Source of the DNA: JBHGBM01 sp041946965
GTDB taxonomy: Bacteria; Acidobacteriota; Terriglobia; Bryobacterales; Bryobacteraceae
Direction: 5' to 3'
Assembly: GCA_041946965.1 (NCBI GenBank)
Contig: JBHGBM010000025.1
Span: 62,001-126,000 of the forward strand
Length of the DNA stretch: 64,000 nt
In this document: positions 1 through 8,165 of the stretch, one piece after another
Numbering within the stretch: the first letter of the stretch is position 1
How the letters are laid out: every line of letters starts with the position of its first letter
Made by a program: the position numbers and the translations under genes
Notes under the pieces: generated by a model
Databases searched by the model: none
What the model was told of the DNA's origin: nothing
What the model saw: only the letters and a program-made list of their open reading frames with translations

Positions 1-2415
1 CGTTGCCAATACTGCGGTAAAGAACTGTGGTTCACCTTGGGGCGCGGGGACAGAGACTTCTGCGGCCCTGTCCACCGCAAGAAGTATCACGACCGGCTCC
101 GGCGCGCTCTGGACGATGCGCCCTCGGGTCCCCCCGCACCGGCTGCCGGATTCGCTCTCGAGATTGAGGCCATGAGGAGCGGCGATGCGCGGCTGTCCCT
201 GGCGGCGGTGAAACCTCGCAGCCGTTTTGTGCGGCCGGTAAAGCCGCTGGCGCTGGCACTGGAGTGTTCGGCGCCGCTTGGCAGCCGCCCCGTGGCGGTG
301 TTCTCGGAACCTCTGGCGCCGGCTCCCCTGCGCTTCGCTCCGCTCCGCCCGTGCGTTCCTCTCGTGGAAACGGCGCATACGCTCGAAGCGCCATGGACTC
401 TCGCACCCGAGCGGCCGTCCGGATGGGTCCGGCTCGCGCCCGCCGCGGGCGTCATGCCCGATGCGCTGCGGGAGGCTTCGGCCGCCCCGGTGTACACGGG
501 TCCGCGGTTCGCGCTCAAAGCGCCGCACCCCGATTACAGTTTCGGCGCGCTCTCCGCGGCCACCCAGTTCGAGGCGCCGTTGCGCGTGGCGGCGGCGGCC
601 GCTTATGAGCCTCACGCGATAGGGAGCGCCGATGCGCGGCCCGCGGCGGTCGCGGCGAAACCCCACCGCCGCTTTGCCAAGTCGGCAAAGCCTTTGCTGT
701 CGGGGCTGGAATGCTCGCACCCGCTGGGCCGCCGCCTTGCGCCGGAGTTCCCGCTACCTCCGGCGCCCCTCGCCGCGTGGTTCGCTTCCCTCGGCCGGTG
801 CGTTCCCCTGGCGGGAACCGGGCATGTGGCCGAGGCGCCGTTGACGCTCGCGCCGCGGCGGCCGTCCGGGTGGGCTCCGCTCGCGCCCGCAGCCGCTATC
901 ATGCCGGCCGTAGCGCACGCCGCCTTTACCGCCCCGATAGCGGCGCATGCGGAATTCGCACCCCAGGCCTTGCACTCCGATTACGGTTTTGCCGCGCTGG
1001 CCGCGGCAAACCGGTTCAAGACGCCATTGTGCGCGCTGGCGGAAGTCGCTCCGGCGGCGGCTTCGATGGCGGCCACCGCCGCCTGGCCCGCCCAGGGCTT
1101 CCTCACCACATGCCGGCCGGAGGCGCCGGCCCTCACCGCGGCGCCGGCCCGGCCCGAGCCCGCGGGATGCGGCCGCGTGTTTCAATTTGCCGCCGCTCGC
1201 GTGCCGCGCGGGGTGCCCCGGCTCCTCGGGCCGGCTCCAAACCGGAAATCGCGCACCCCGCTGGCGCCCCACCTTCGGCCAACTGGAACCGCCGCGCTGC
1301 CGCTCATGACCCGGGCGGCCGGCGCCGGCCCGCGGATTCGCCCGGCCATCGCGCCCCCGGCGCCGGTGGCCGCCGACCCGCGCTCGCCCCAAACCGGTGA
1401 GTTGCTCATGCCCCATGCGGGCGAGCTGCCCGCGCCGCTTGGACCGCGCGCCCACTTCGGCCCGGTTGGACTCGCTGAGAACCCGTTCCCGCCTTCCGCC
1501 GGCGTACAGGCCCGCGGCCCTGCCTCGCCCGCGCCCACCGTGGTCCTGCCGGCGGCGGCGCCCATAGACGCCCGCGACCCCGACTTGGCGGGGCTTGCGT
1601 TCCTTTACGCCAGCCAGCGGCTTGCCACCCGGAACTGGAGCGTGCGGCAGATTCAGGCGCTGGCCGCCACCATCCTGCTCGCGGTGTTCCTCTCCTACGG
1701 CGCTTCCGGCATTTGGAGGATGGGCGAATCGCCCGGCAGCCTCCGCGACGCCATCGCGCGCCGCGCCCCCATCGGCATGGAGGAGGACTTTACCACCGGC
1801 ATGCGTGCCTGGAGCGGCGAGGACCTCTCCACCTGGAAGCTGCACGCGGCGGGATACGCCAGCCCCGGCCAGCTCGCGGTCTACAGGCCGTCGTTGCGGC
1901 TCGGCGACTACCGGCTTGAGTTCAAAGCGCAGATCGATTCCAAGAGCTTCGGGTGGATTTACCGCGCGCGCGACCGGTCCAACTATCACGCCGCGGTGTT
2001 CCGCATCACCAAGCAGGGCCCCGCGCTCGTGCGGTATTCGGTGCTGGACGGCAAACGGGAGCAGCCTTCCGAATTGCCGCTTCAGAGCGTGTTGCAGAAT
2101 AACAGCGCCTTCCTGGCGGAGTTGATCGCCGAAGGGGACCGTTTCACCCTGCTGCTGGACGGCGAAACGGTCGATACCTGGACAGACGACCGCCTGCTCG
2201 AAGGCGGGGTGGGTTTCTTTCAGGAGTCCGGCGCCCGCGCGCGGCTCTATCATGTGCGGCTGACAAGCCAGGACGACTGGATCGGGAAGCTATGCGCCTT
2301 CCTCGCGCCCGCCCCGGCTCCCCACACGGCCCAGTTGCAGATTACGGAGGAGAGTGACAATGCAGCGGTGGAAATCCGGCGTGTTCATGCCAGAAGTCCA
2401 AAAATCCAGCGCTGA
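1..2415 (+). CDS. Partial zinc-ribbon, repeat-containing membrane protein with C-terminal LamG-like domain
   Basis: The reading frame is open from the first base, so the true start lies before the window. Counting the first codon as residue 1, C2, C5, C21 and H25 form a small putative zinc ribbon. A long Ala/Pro-rich low-complexity region follows, containing two tandem repeats of 149 residues. A single transmembrane segment lies at about 551-573. About 593-767 is a beta-rich region like the LamG/DUF1080 concanavalin folds (motifs YRLEFKAQI and GVGFFQESG). The 3' end overlaps the downstream TPR gene by 56 bp. I recognise no named family. An architecture of cytoplasmic zinc ribbon, Pro/Ala spacer, one membrane pass and extracytoplasmic lectin-like domain suggests an envelope-anchored sensor or binding protein (inference). 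The Ala/Pro-rich part gives long open frames in several other frames, which I treat as artefacts. Confidence 0.75.
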   Translation, partial: RCQYCGKELWFTLGRGDRDFCGPVHRKKYHDRLRRALDDAPSGPPAPAAGFALEIEAMRSGDARLSLAAVKPRSRFVRPVKPLALALECSAPLGSRPVAVFSEPLAPAPLRFAPLRPCVPLVETAHTLEAPWTLAPERPSGWVRLAPAAGVMPDALREASAAPVYTGPRFALKAPHPDYSFGALSAATQFEAPLRVAAAAAYEPHAIGSADARPAAVAAKPHRRFAKSAKPLLSGLECSHPLGRRLAPEFPLPPAPLAAWFASLGRCVPLAGTGHVAEAPLTLAPRRPSGWAPLAPAAAIMPAVAHAAFTAPIAAHAEFAPQALHSDYGFAALAAANRFKTPLCALAEVAPAAASMAATAAWPAQGFLTTCRPEAPALTAAPARPEPAGCGRVFQFAAARVPRGVPRLLGPAPNRKSRTPLAPHLRPTGTAALPLMTRAAGAGPRIRPAIAPPAPVAADPRSPQTGELLMPHAGELPAPLGPRAHFGPVGLAENPFPPSAGVQARGPASPAPTVVLPAAAPIDARDPDLAGLAFLYASQRLATRNWSVRQIQALAATILLAVFLSYGASGIWRMGESPGSLRDAIARRAPIGMEEDFTTGMRAWSGEDLSTWKLHAAGYASPGQLAVYRPSLRLGDYRLEFKAQIDSKSFGWIYRARDRSNYHAAVFRITKQGPALVRYSVLDGKREQPSELPLQSVLQNNSAFLAELIAEGDRFTLLLDGETVDTWTDDRLLEGGVGFFQESGARARLYHVRLTSQDDWIGKLCAFLAPAPAPHTAQLQITEESDNAAVEIRRVHARSPKIQR
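184..1077 (+). repeat. Two tandem 447-bp (149-codon) repeats inside the first gene
   Basis: Unit 1 begins at 184 and unit 2 at 631, both with GATGCGCGG. Their translations align along the whole length: KPLALALECSAPLG matches KPLLSGLECSHPLG, RPSGWVRLAPAAGVMP matches RPSGWAPLAPAAAIMP, and PHPDYSFGAL matches LHSDYGFAAL. The offset of exactly 149 codons with clear divergence indicates an old in-frame tandem duplication. Confidence 0.8.
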
Positions 2416-3985
2416 GCCGCCCGCCAAATCGCGGCGGGCCGGCGCGGCCCTTTCCAAGGCGGTTTCCCTTCACCTGGAGCATAAGAACGGCGACGCCATC
2501 CGCGAACTTTCGCGCGTGATCGAAGCCGGCGAAGAAGACCCCGGGGTGTATGCGGGGCTGGCTTACCTGTACTACGAAGCCTCCGATTACGCTGAGGCGG
2601 CGCGCTGTTACACGCGCCTGCTGGAGCTCGAGCCCGAACACAAGTCCGCGCACTATAACCTGGGCGTGTGCCTGGGCCGCCAGGGATCCTGGAAAGAAGC
2701 CTGCGAGGCCTTCTCGAGCGCGGTGGAATCGGAGCCCGACAACCTGGACGCGCACTTCGGCCTGGGCGTCTCGATGGTGCACATGAACCGCCCCAAGCTC
2801 GCGCTTCCCTCGCTTACCCGTTACCTGCTGAAGCACCCGGAACACGAAGGCGCGCTGTTCGCCAAGGCGGCCGCGCTGTACCAGACCGGGGAGACCAAAG
2901 ACGCCGCGGAATTCTACCGGCGCGTGCTCGAACGCAACCCCAAATCGCAGGAGGCGCTCACCAACCTGATCGTGATCGCTCTGGATACTCGCGACTTCCA
3001 GGCCGCGGCGGAGTACGGCGGCGCACTGCTGGCGCTTGACCCGGCCAACCAGACCGCGCTCGAAGCCCTGGCCGCCGCGGCCTTCGCCTCCGAATCCTAC
3101 GAAGCCGCGCTCGATCACGCCAAAACGCTGACGCAGCTTGCGCCGAACCGTTATCAGAACTGGTTCAACCTCGGCGTGGCCCATCACAAGCTGGGCAATT
3201 CCGAAGCGGCTCTACAGGCTTACAACCGCGCGGCCGAGCTGAAACCGGAGTCCGCCGACGTCTACGTGAACCTCGCCGTGGTCCAGCAGCAGGCGGGCAA
3301 CCTGCAAGCCGCCCGCGACGCGTACGAACGTGCCCTCGCGATCAATCCGAATGTGGAAGGGGTGCACTGGAACCTAGCGCTTATCCTGGAGGAGCAGGGG
3401 AAGGCGGCGGAGGCCGAAACGCTCTACGCCAAGCTGGACGGCTCGGGTTCGGAGGAAGCGTCTTTCCGGCTCGGCTACCTGCGGCTGAAACGCGGGGACT
3501 ACCGCGGCGCCGCGCAAGCCTTCGAGGTCTGCCTGAAACACCGCGCGGGTTGGCATGAGGCGCAGGTGAACGCGGGCATCGCACGCTGGCGCTCCGGTGA
3601 CGCGGCGGCCGCCCGCCGCATGTTTGAATCGGCCCTCGCCGGCAGCCCCGATTCCACCGAGGCCGTGCGCGGCCTGGCCACGCTGGCGCTCGAAGAGGGC
3701 GATTTCCGCGCCGCCGCCGACCTCTACCGCAAGCTCACCGCGCTCGGCGACCGCTCTCCCGAGGTGTTCTATAACTCCGGCCTTATCGCGCAGAAACAGG
3801 GCCACGCCGAACAGGCCGTGCAGCTCTACCGCGAGGCGCTGAAACAGCGGCCGAATTTCGCCGAGGCGCTCCTCAACCTTGGGCACGCGCTCATCGATCT
3901 CGGCCAGGAGGACGAAGCGCGCTCCTGCTGGCGCCGCGCCGTGCTGGAAAAGCCGGAACTGGCGCGCGGCTACTTCAACGGATAG
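2360..3985 (+). CDS. Tetratricopeptide repeat (TPR) protein
   Basis: This 541-residue protein is built almost entirely of TPR helix pairs of 34-residue period. Typical signatures are YNLGVCLGRQG, NLDAHFGLGVSMVHM, YVNLAVVQQQAGN and EALLNLGHALIDLGQ, suggesting about a dozen repeats. I chose ATG 2360 because a GGAGG lies 9 nt upstream. GTG 2354 is in frame but too close to that site. There is no signal peptide or membrane segment, so it is probably a cytoplasmic protein-interaction scaffold. The start lies inside the end of the upstream membrane-protein gene, suggesting co-translation and a shared process. The end overlaps the convergent sulfatase gene by 11 bp. TPR content identifies the fold but not the partner. 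Confidence 0.85.
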   Translation: MQRWKSGVFMPEVQKSSAEPPAKSRRAGAALSKAVSLHLEHKNGDAIRELSRVIEAGEEDPGVYAGLAYLYYEASDYAEAARCYTRLLELEPEHKSAHYNLGVCLGRQGSWKEACEAFSSAVESEPDNLDAHFGLGVSMVHMNRPKLALPSLTRYLLKHPEHEGALFAKAAALYQTGETKDAAEFYRRVLERNPKSQEALTNLIVIALDTRDFQAAAEYGGALLALDPANQTALEALAAAAFASESYEAALDHAKTLTQLAPNRYQNWFNLGVAHHKLGNSEAALQAYNRAAELKPESADVYVNLAVVQQQAGNLQAARDAYERALAINPNVEGVHWNLALILEEQGKAAEAETLYAKLDGSGSEEASFRLGYLRLKRGDYRGAAQAFEVCLKHRAGWHEAQVNAGIARWRSGDAAAARRMFESALAGSPDSTEAVRGLATLALEEGDFRAAADLYRKLTALGDRSPEVFYNSGLIAQKQGHAEQAVQLYREALKQRPNFAEALLNLGHALIDLGQEDEARSCWRRAVLEKPELARGYFNG

Positions 3986-5402
3986 ACTGCGCCGGAAGTT
4001 CCTTGCCGATTTCGGGGCTCACCGGCATGCGGTCCGGCAAGGCCCCGGTTTCCTTTTGCAGCCGGGCCAATTCAGAACGCAGCTCCGCGAGCTTGGCCTG
4101 CGCTTCGGGAGCGGCGATCAGGTTGCGGGTCTCGGCGGGGTCCGCTTCCAGGTTGTACAGTTCCGCCAGGTGCCGGTCGGGACGGCCCTCACCCTCGGGC
4201 GCGTGCATGTACTTCCACGAGTCCGTGCGCACCCCGCGCACGTTGGGCGTGTAGGGAAACTCCTTCTCGAAGTTGTATTCGTAGTACCACGACTTGCGCC
4301 AGTTGCGCTCCTGTCCGAGCGCGGCGTTCTTCCATGAGCGGCCGTGAACGCGCTCGAGCGGCGGCGCGCCGCAGATATCCAGAAGGCTGGGGGCGAGGTC
4401 CACGTTCAGCACCATCTCGGAGGCCACGCGCGGCGTGCGGAAAAGTTCCGGGTACCGCACCAGCAGCGGCACCCGGATGCTTTCCTCGTACATGACGCGC
4501 TTGTCGATGGCTCCGTGTTCGCCGATCAAAAAGCCGTTATCGGAGGCGAAGACCAGCACCGTGTTGTCAAGTTCGCCCGAGGCGCGCAGGGCTTCATAAA
4601 CGCGGCCGACGGCGTCGTCCACCGAGAGAATAGTGGCAAGGTAGGTGCGCACGAACCTGGCGTAGTCCTTAACGCCGTAGAGCGGCCCGTCGATGCCGTG
4701 CCATGTGGGAACGCGCTGCCGGATCCACTCGGGTTTGCCCGCTCCGGTGTCCGTGGCGGTAGCGGGCTTGCGGATCTCCACGCCGTCGAAGGCGCGTTCG
4801 TACTTGGATTCCGGAATCCAGATGCCGTGCGGCGCCTTGTGCCCCAGGATCATGAGAAACGGACTGCGCCCCGCCTGTTTCAGCCAGTCCACGGCCAGGT
4901 CCGTGACGCGGTGCGTGTAGTAGCCGTTCAGCATCTGCCGCTTGCCGTTGATGTTGAACTCGGTGTCGTTGTACTTGCCCTGCCCGCGGTGGCTGGCCCA
5001 GTAATCGAAGCCGGGGCGCGGATTGTCGTTCTCCTCGCCCATGTGCCACTTGCCGATGTAGGCGGTGCGGTAGCCGGCCGCCTGCAACTGCCGCGGATAG
5101 CTCGCGAGCGCGGCGGGGAACTCAGTGAAGTTGTTGATCACCTGGTGCGTGTGCGCGTAGACGCCGCTCAAGTAACTGGCGCGGCTTGGCGAGCACAGCG
5201 AGGTGGTGACGAAGGCGTTGCTGAAACGCACGCCCTCGCCCGCGATGCGGTCCATGTTGGGGGTTTTCAGGAAGGGGTGCCCGGCGCAACTCATGGCGTC
5301 CCAGCGCTGGTCGTCGGTCAGGATCACCACCACGTTCGGGCGGCGCGCGCGGCGGCAGGCGGCGGCCGCGAGCGGCGCGGCCAGAAAGGTTCGGCGCTTC
5401 AT
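3975..5402 (-). CDS. Sulfatase (alkaline-phosphatase superfamily), Tat-type leader
   Basis: This 475-residue protein is a formylglycine-dependent sulfatase. The core motif C70-S-P-S-R followed by ASYLSG is the site where the Cys would be converted to formylglycine by a maturase. The metal-site signature NVVVILTDDQRWD starts near residue 23 and FASDNG appears in the C-terminal half. The N-terminus MKRRTFLAAPLAAAA resembles a twin-arginine leader, so export is likely. ATG 5402 is preferred over the in-frame TTG 5411, which adds three residues in front of the leader. It is divergent from another sulfatase 35 bp away. The substrate is not predictable from sequence, but a polysaccharide or glycan sulfate ester fits the rest of the window. 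Confidence 0.92.
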   Translation of the reverse strand: MKRRTFLAAPLAAAACRRARRPNVVVILTDDQRWDAMSCAGHPFLKTPNMDRIAGEGVRFSNAFVTTSLCSPSRASYLSGVYAHTHQVINNFTEFPAALASYPRQLQAAGYRTAYIGKWHMGEENDNPRPGFDYWASHRGQGKYNDTEFNINGKRQMLNGYYTHRVTDLAVDWLKQAGRSPFLMILGHKAPHGIWIPESKYERAFDGVEIRKPATATDTGAGKPEWIRQRVPTWHGIDGPLYGVKDYARFVRTYLATILSVDDAVGRVYEALRASGELDNTVLVFASDNGFLIGEHGAIDKRVMYEESIRVPLLVRYPELFRTPRVASEMVLNVDLAPSLLDICGAPPLERVHGRSWKNAALGQERNWRKSWYYEYNFEKEFPYTPNVRGVRTDSWKYMHAPEGEGRPDRHLAELYNLEADPAETRNLIAAPEAQAKLAELRSELARLQKETGALPDRMPVSPEIGKELPAQSIR

Positions 5403-5437
5403 GACGATCAATGGTAACAGGCGTTATCGTGTAAGGA
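5403..5437. promoter_or_regulatory. Divergent intergenic region between two sulfatase genes
   Basis: These 35 bp separate two divergent sulfatase starts and must hold translation signals for both. GGTAAC (5413-5418) and GTTATC (5423-5428) form an imperfect inverted repeat, matching at five of six positions, that could be an operator. AAGGA directly precedes ATG 5438. No convincing -35/-10 pair fits, so promoters probably overlap coding sequence. Confidence 0.3.
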
Positions 5438-6775
5438 ATGCTGACCAGAAGGCAACTCGCGGCCCTGCCGCTCGCCGCCGCCGCGCCCGCGCGCAGGAGG
5501 CCGGACATTGTGCTGTTCCTGGCCGACGACCTCGGCTCCGCCGATCTCTCCAGTTACGGCGCGCCGGATATTCGCACGCCGAACATCGACCGCATCGGCG
5601 AGCACGGCGTGCGCTTCACCCAGTGTTACAGCAACGGACCCGAGTGCTCGCCCACCCGCACCGCGCTGCTCACCGGGCGCTACCAGCAGCGCGTGGGCGG
5701 CCTGGAGTGCGCCATCGGGGTGGGCAACGTGGGCCGCTACGATGAGGCCGTCTGGCTTCAGCAGCGCGGCGAACTGGGGCTGCCCGCGACGGAAATCACG
5801 CTGCCGCGCATTTTGAAGGATGCGGGCTACGATACCGGCTGCTTCGGCAAGTGGCATCTCGGCTACCTGCCGAAGTTCCTGCCTCGACGCCACGGCTTCG
5901 ACGAGTACTTCGGCATCCTGGGCGGCAACGCCGACTACTTCACCCACCGCGAGGAAGACGGCAGGCTCACGCTCTACCAGAACGAAAGCCCCGTGGAGCG
6001 GCGCGGCCATTCCACGGACTTGTTCGCGGACGAGGCCATCGCGTGGCTGAAGCGGCGCACCGATAAGCCGTATTTTCTCTACCTGCCTTTCACCGCGCCG
6101 CACACCCCCATTCAGGACCCCGCCGGTATGGATTCCAAGACCGGCACGGCCCCCTGGCGCAACCGCGAGCGGCCGGTCTACGCGAAGATGGTGGAGCACA
6201 TGGACGCGCGCATCGCCACCGTGCTCGACCAGGTGCGCAAGCTGGGCCGCGAGGAGAACACCATCGTGCTGTTCCTGAGCGACAACGGCGCCGACCCCAA
6301 CGGCAACAACGGCGCGCTGCGCGGGCGCAAGAGCAGCCTGTGGGAAGGCGGCATCCGGGTGCCGTGCCTCATGCGCTGGCCCGCGCGGCTGAAAGCGGGC
6401 GGCACGGTCCGGCAGCTTGCCATGACCATGGACCTCACGCCTACTCTGCTGGGCGCGGCGGGAGCCGCTGCGCGCGCGAAGTTCGACGGCGTGGACCTGA
6501 TGCCCTCCCTCACCGGCAAGCGGCCGGACTTCGCGCGCACGGTTTTCTGGCGCTACAAGCGGGCACAGGAACGGCGGAAATGCGTGCGCGAAGGCGACCT
6601 GAAGCTGGTGATCGACGGCGCGCAGGAGGAACTGCACGACCTTGCCGCCGACGGGCGCGAGGAGCGCAACCTGCTGGCGGAGCGGAAAACCGAAGCCGAT
6701 GCGCTCAGGAAGAAACTGGACGCCTGGGAGCGCGACGTGCAGGCTCCCCGGCTGAGCGGCTTCCGGCCTGTGTAA
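5438..6775 (+). CDS. Sulfatase (alkaline-phosphatase superfamily)
   Basis: This 445-residue sulfatase has C70-S-P-T-R followed by TALLTGRY, the formylglycine motif with Thr in the usual Ser/Thr position. The metal-binding start is DIVLFLADDLGSADL, GKWHLGYLP comes in the middle, and LFLSDNGADPNG is the second metal-site motif. The leader MLTRRQLAALPLAAAA is short and hydrophobic with an Arg pair, consistent with export, though the twin-arginine motif is imperfect. AAGGA lies just before the ATG. It belongs to a different branch from its divergent neighbour (DDLGSADLSSYG against DDQRWDAMSCAG), so the two probably act on different sulfated groups. Confidence 0.92.
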   Translation: MLTRRQLAALPLAAAAPARRRPDIVLFLADDLGSADLSSYGAPDIRTPNIDRIGEHGVRFTQCYSNGPECSPTRTALLTGRYQQRVGGLECAIGVGNVGRYDEAVWLQQRGELGLPATEITLPRILKDAGYDTGCFGKWHLGYLPKFLPRRHGFDEYFGILGGNADYFTHREEDGRLTLYQNESPVERRGHSTDLFADEAIAWLKRRTDKPYFLYLPFTAPHTPIQDPAGMDSKTGTAPWRNRERPVYAKMVEHMDARIATVLDQVRKLGREENTIVLFLSDNGADPNGNNGALRGRKSSLWEGGIRVPCLMRWPARLKAGGTVRQLAMTMDLTPTLLGAAGAAARAKFDGVDLMPSLTGKRPDFARTVFWRYKRAQERRKCVREGDLKLVIDGAQEELHDLAADGREERNLLAERKTEADALRKKLDAWERDVQAPRLSGFRPV

Positions 6776-6828
6776 GAGCCGCCTGAAAAGGCGGCTGCGG
6801 CCAAGATCGCCCGCCCCGCGAGATCCCG

Positions 6829-7338
6829 CTACTCGTCCGGCAAGAGCACGACGGCGCCCTCGCGGCACACCAGCCGCGCGGGCGCCGATTCGAGCGGGCC
6901 GTTGACGTTCCCGGGTTTCTTGCCGTCGCGGAATTCCGGGCGGAACTCGACCCTGCCGTAGATCACCGCCCAGCGGTCATACCAGGGACTGCCGAAGCGG
7001 AACTTCGCAAGAGCCGTGTGCTGGCGGATGACTTTCATCTTGCGGTCGAGTGCGGCGGCATCGACCGTCAGCACCGGCGGCGCTTTCGGCGCCTGCTTGT
7101 CGTCGAAAGCCACCTGGATGGAGCCGGGCCAGCCCTGCGCGGCGGGGCAGTTTTCCTCGCTCACGTACCGTCCGTTCTCACGGAATGAGAACCGGCCCGC
7201 CAGCGCCACCACCGCGCCTTCGCGCTCGGCGGCGTGGGCCAGCAGTTCGCACACGCTCACAGGTTCGAGCGCGCCCTCGCCCGCGAACAGCGCCGCGCTT
7301 GCCATCAAGAATATGGACAGCCGCGGCCCCATCGTCAC
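6829..7338 (-). CDS. Small secreted protein of unknown function
   Basis: The 169-residue product begins with a hydrophobic leader (LSIFLMASAALFAG) and continues as a small soluble domain with two Cys residues, in SVCELL and ENCPAA. The part AVVALAGRFSFRENGRY followed by SIQVAFDD looks like a small beta-barrel. I recognise no named family. The GTG start at 7338 overlaps the stop of the upstream DUF1080 gene as GTGA, so the two are probably translated together. ATG 7332 is an alternative start. Confidence 0.65.
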   Translation of the reverse strand: MTMGPRLSIFLMASAALFAGEGALEPVSVCELLAHAAEREGAVVALAGRFSFRENGRYVSEENCPAAQGWPGSIQVAFDDKQAPKAPPVLTVDAAALDRKMKVIRQHTALAKFRFGSPWYDRWAVIYGRVEFRPEFRDGKKPGNVNGPLESAPARLVCREGAVVLLPDE

Positions 7339-8129
7339 CCTTGGTCGTATCCTTTCAGACGGCGCACCCAGATGTTCCGGTACCGCACCGGATTGTTGTG
7401 ACCCTGGAGCATCAGCGGCTCTTCCGGCCCATGCGGCTCATAAACCCCGACGATCTTGTGCCGCATGGCCCCGATGTGCGCTTTGTGATGGTGCACCAGC
7501 ACGCCGTTGTGAAATACCGTGCTGTAGGCCGGCCTGACGAGCTTGCCGTTCTCAAACACCGGCGCCTCGAAGGCGATGTCGTAGGTCTGCCACTCGCCGG
7601 CCGCACGCGAGGCGTTCACCAGCGGCGGCCACTGGCCATAGATGGAACCGGCCTGGCCGTCGGCGTAGGTGATGTTGCCGTACGAATCCAGCACCTGGAT
7701 TTCGTACCGGCTCATGATCAGGACGCCGCTGTTGCCGCGCGCCTGGCTCTCGCCGCGCGGCGGCTTGGGCGTGGCCCACTCCACGTGAAGCTGGCAGTCG
7801 CCGAACTTTTCGCGCGTAATCAGGTGTCCCGTGCCGGGTTTCACTTCGAAGTAGCCGTTGCCCACTTTCCACAGCGCGTCGGTGGTCTTACCGCGGTTTA
7901 CGCTCACCCACTGCGAAAGATTCCCGCCGAACAGGACGACGGCATCGGAGGGCGGGCGGCCCGGATCCGCGCGCACTACCGGCGGGCGTGGCCGCGCGAT
8001 GTCGTGCACGCGCCATTTCTGATCGGGCAGAACGGGCGTGTCATCGTAGCCGGCGGCGCCGGCGGTCTTCTTTTCCTGAGCGGAGGCAAAGGGAACCAAC
8101 CCGAGGGCCAGGATGCGTCTGCGGTTCAT
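7335..8129 (-). CDS. DUF1080 / 3-keto-disaccharide hydrolase-like secreted protein
   Basis: The 264-residue protein has a short secretion leader (MNRRRILALGLVPFASA) and a concanavalin-like domain. Family hallmarks are LFGGNLSQWVSVN near the start, FGDCQLHVEWATP, NSGVLIMSRYEIQVLDSYGN and the end RYRNIWVRRL. These match DUF1080, now usually called 3-keto-disaccharide hydrolase, found in large numbers in Acidobacteria and Planctomycetes. It probably acts outside the cytoplasm on glycosides. It is coupled to the small secreted protein downstream. The family match is strong; the substrate is unknown. Confidence 0.88.
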   Translation of the reverse strand: MNRRRILALGLVPFASAQEKKTAGAAGYDDTPVLPDQKWRVHDIARPRPPVVRADPGRPPSDAVVLFGGNLSQWVSVNRGKTTDALWKVGNGYFEVKPGTGHLITREKFGDCQLHVEWATPKPPRGESQARGNSGVLIMSRYEIQVLDSYGNITYADGQAGSIYGQWPPLVNASRAAGEWQTYDIAFEAPVFENGKLVRPAYSTVFHNGVLVHHHKAHIGAMRHKIVGVYEPHGPEEPLMLQGHNNPVRYRNIWVRRLKGYDQG

Positions 8130-8165
8130 GGCTTCTGTTGGGCTGATTATAGCGCGCGGCGTCCG

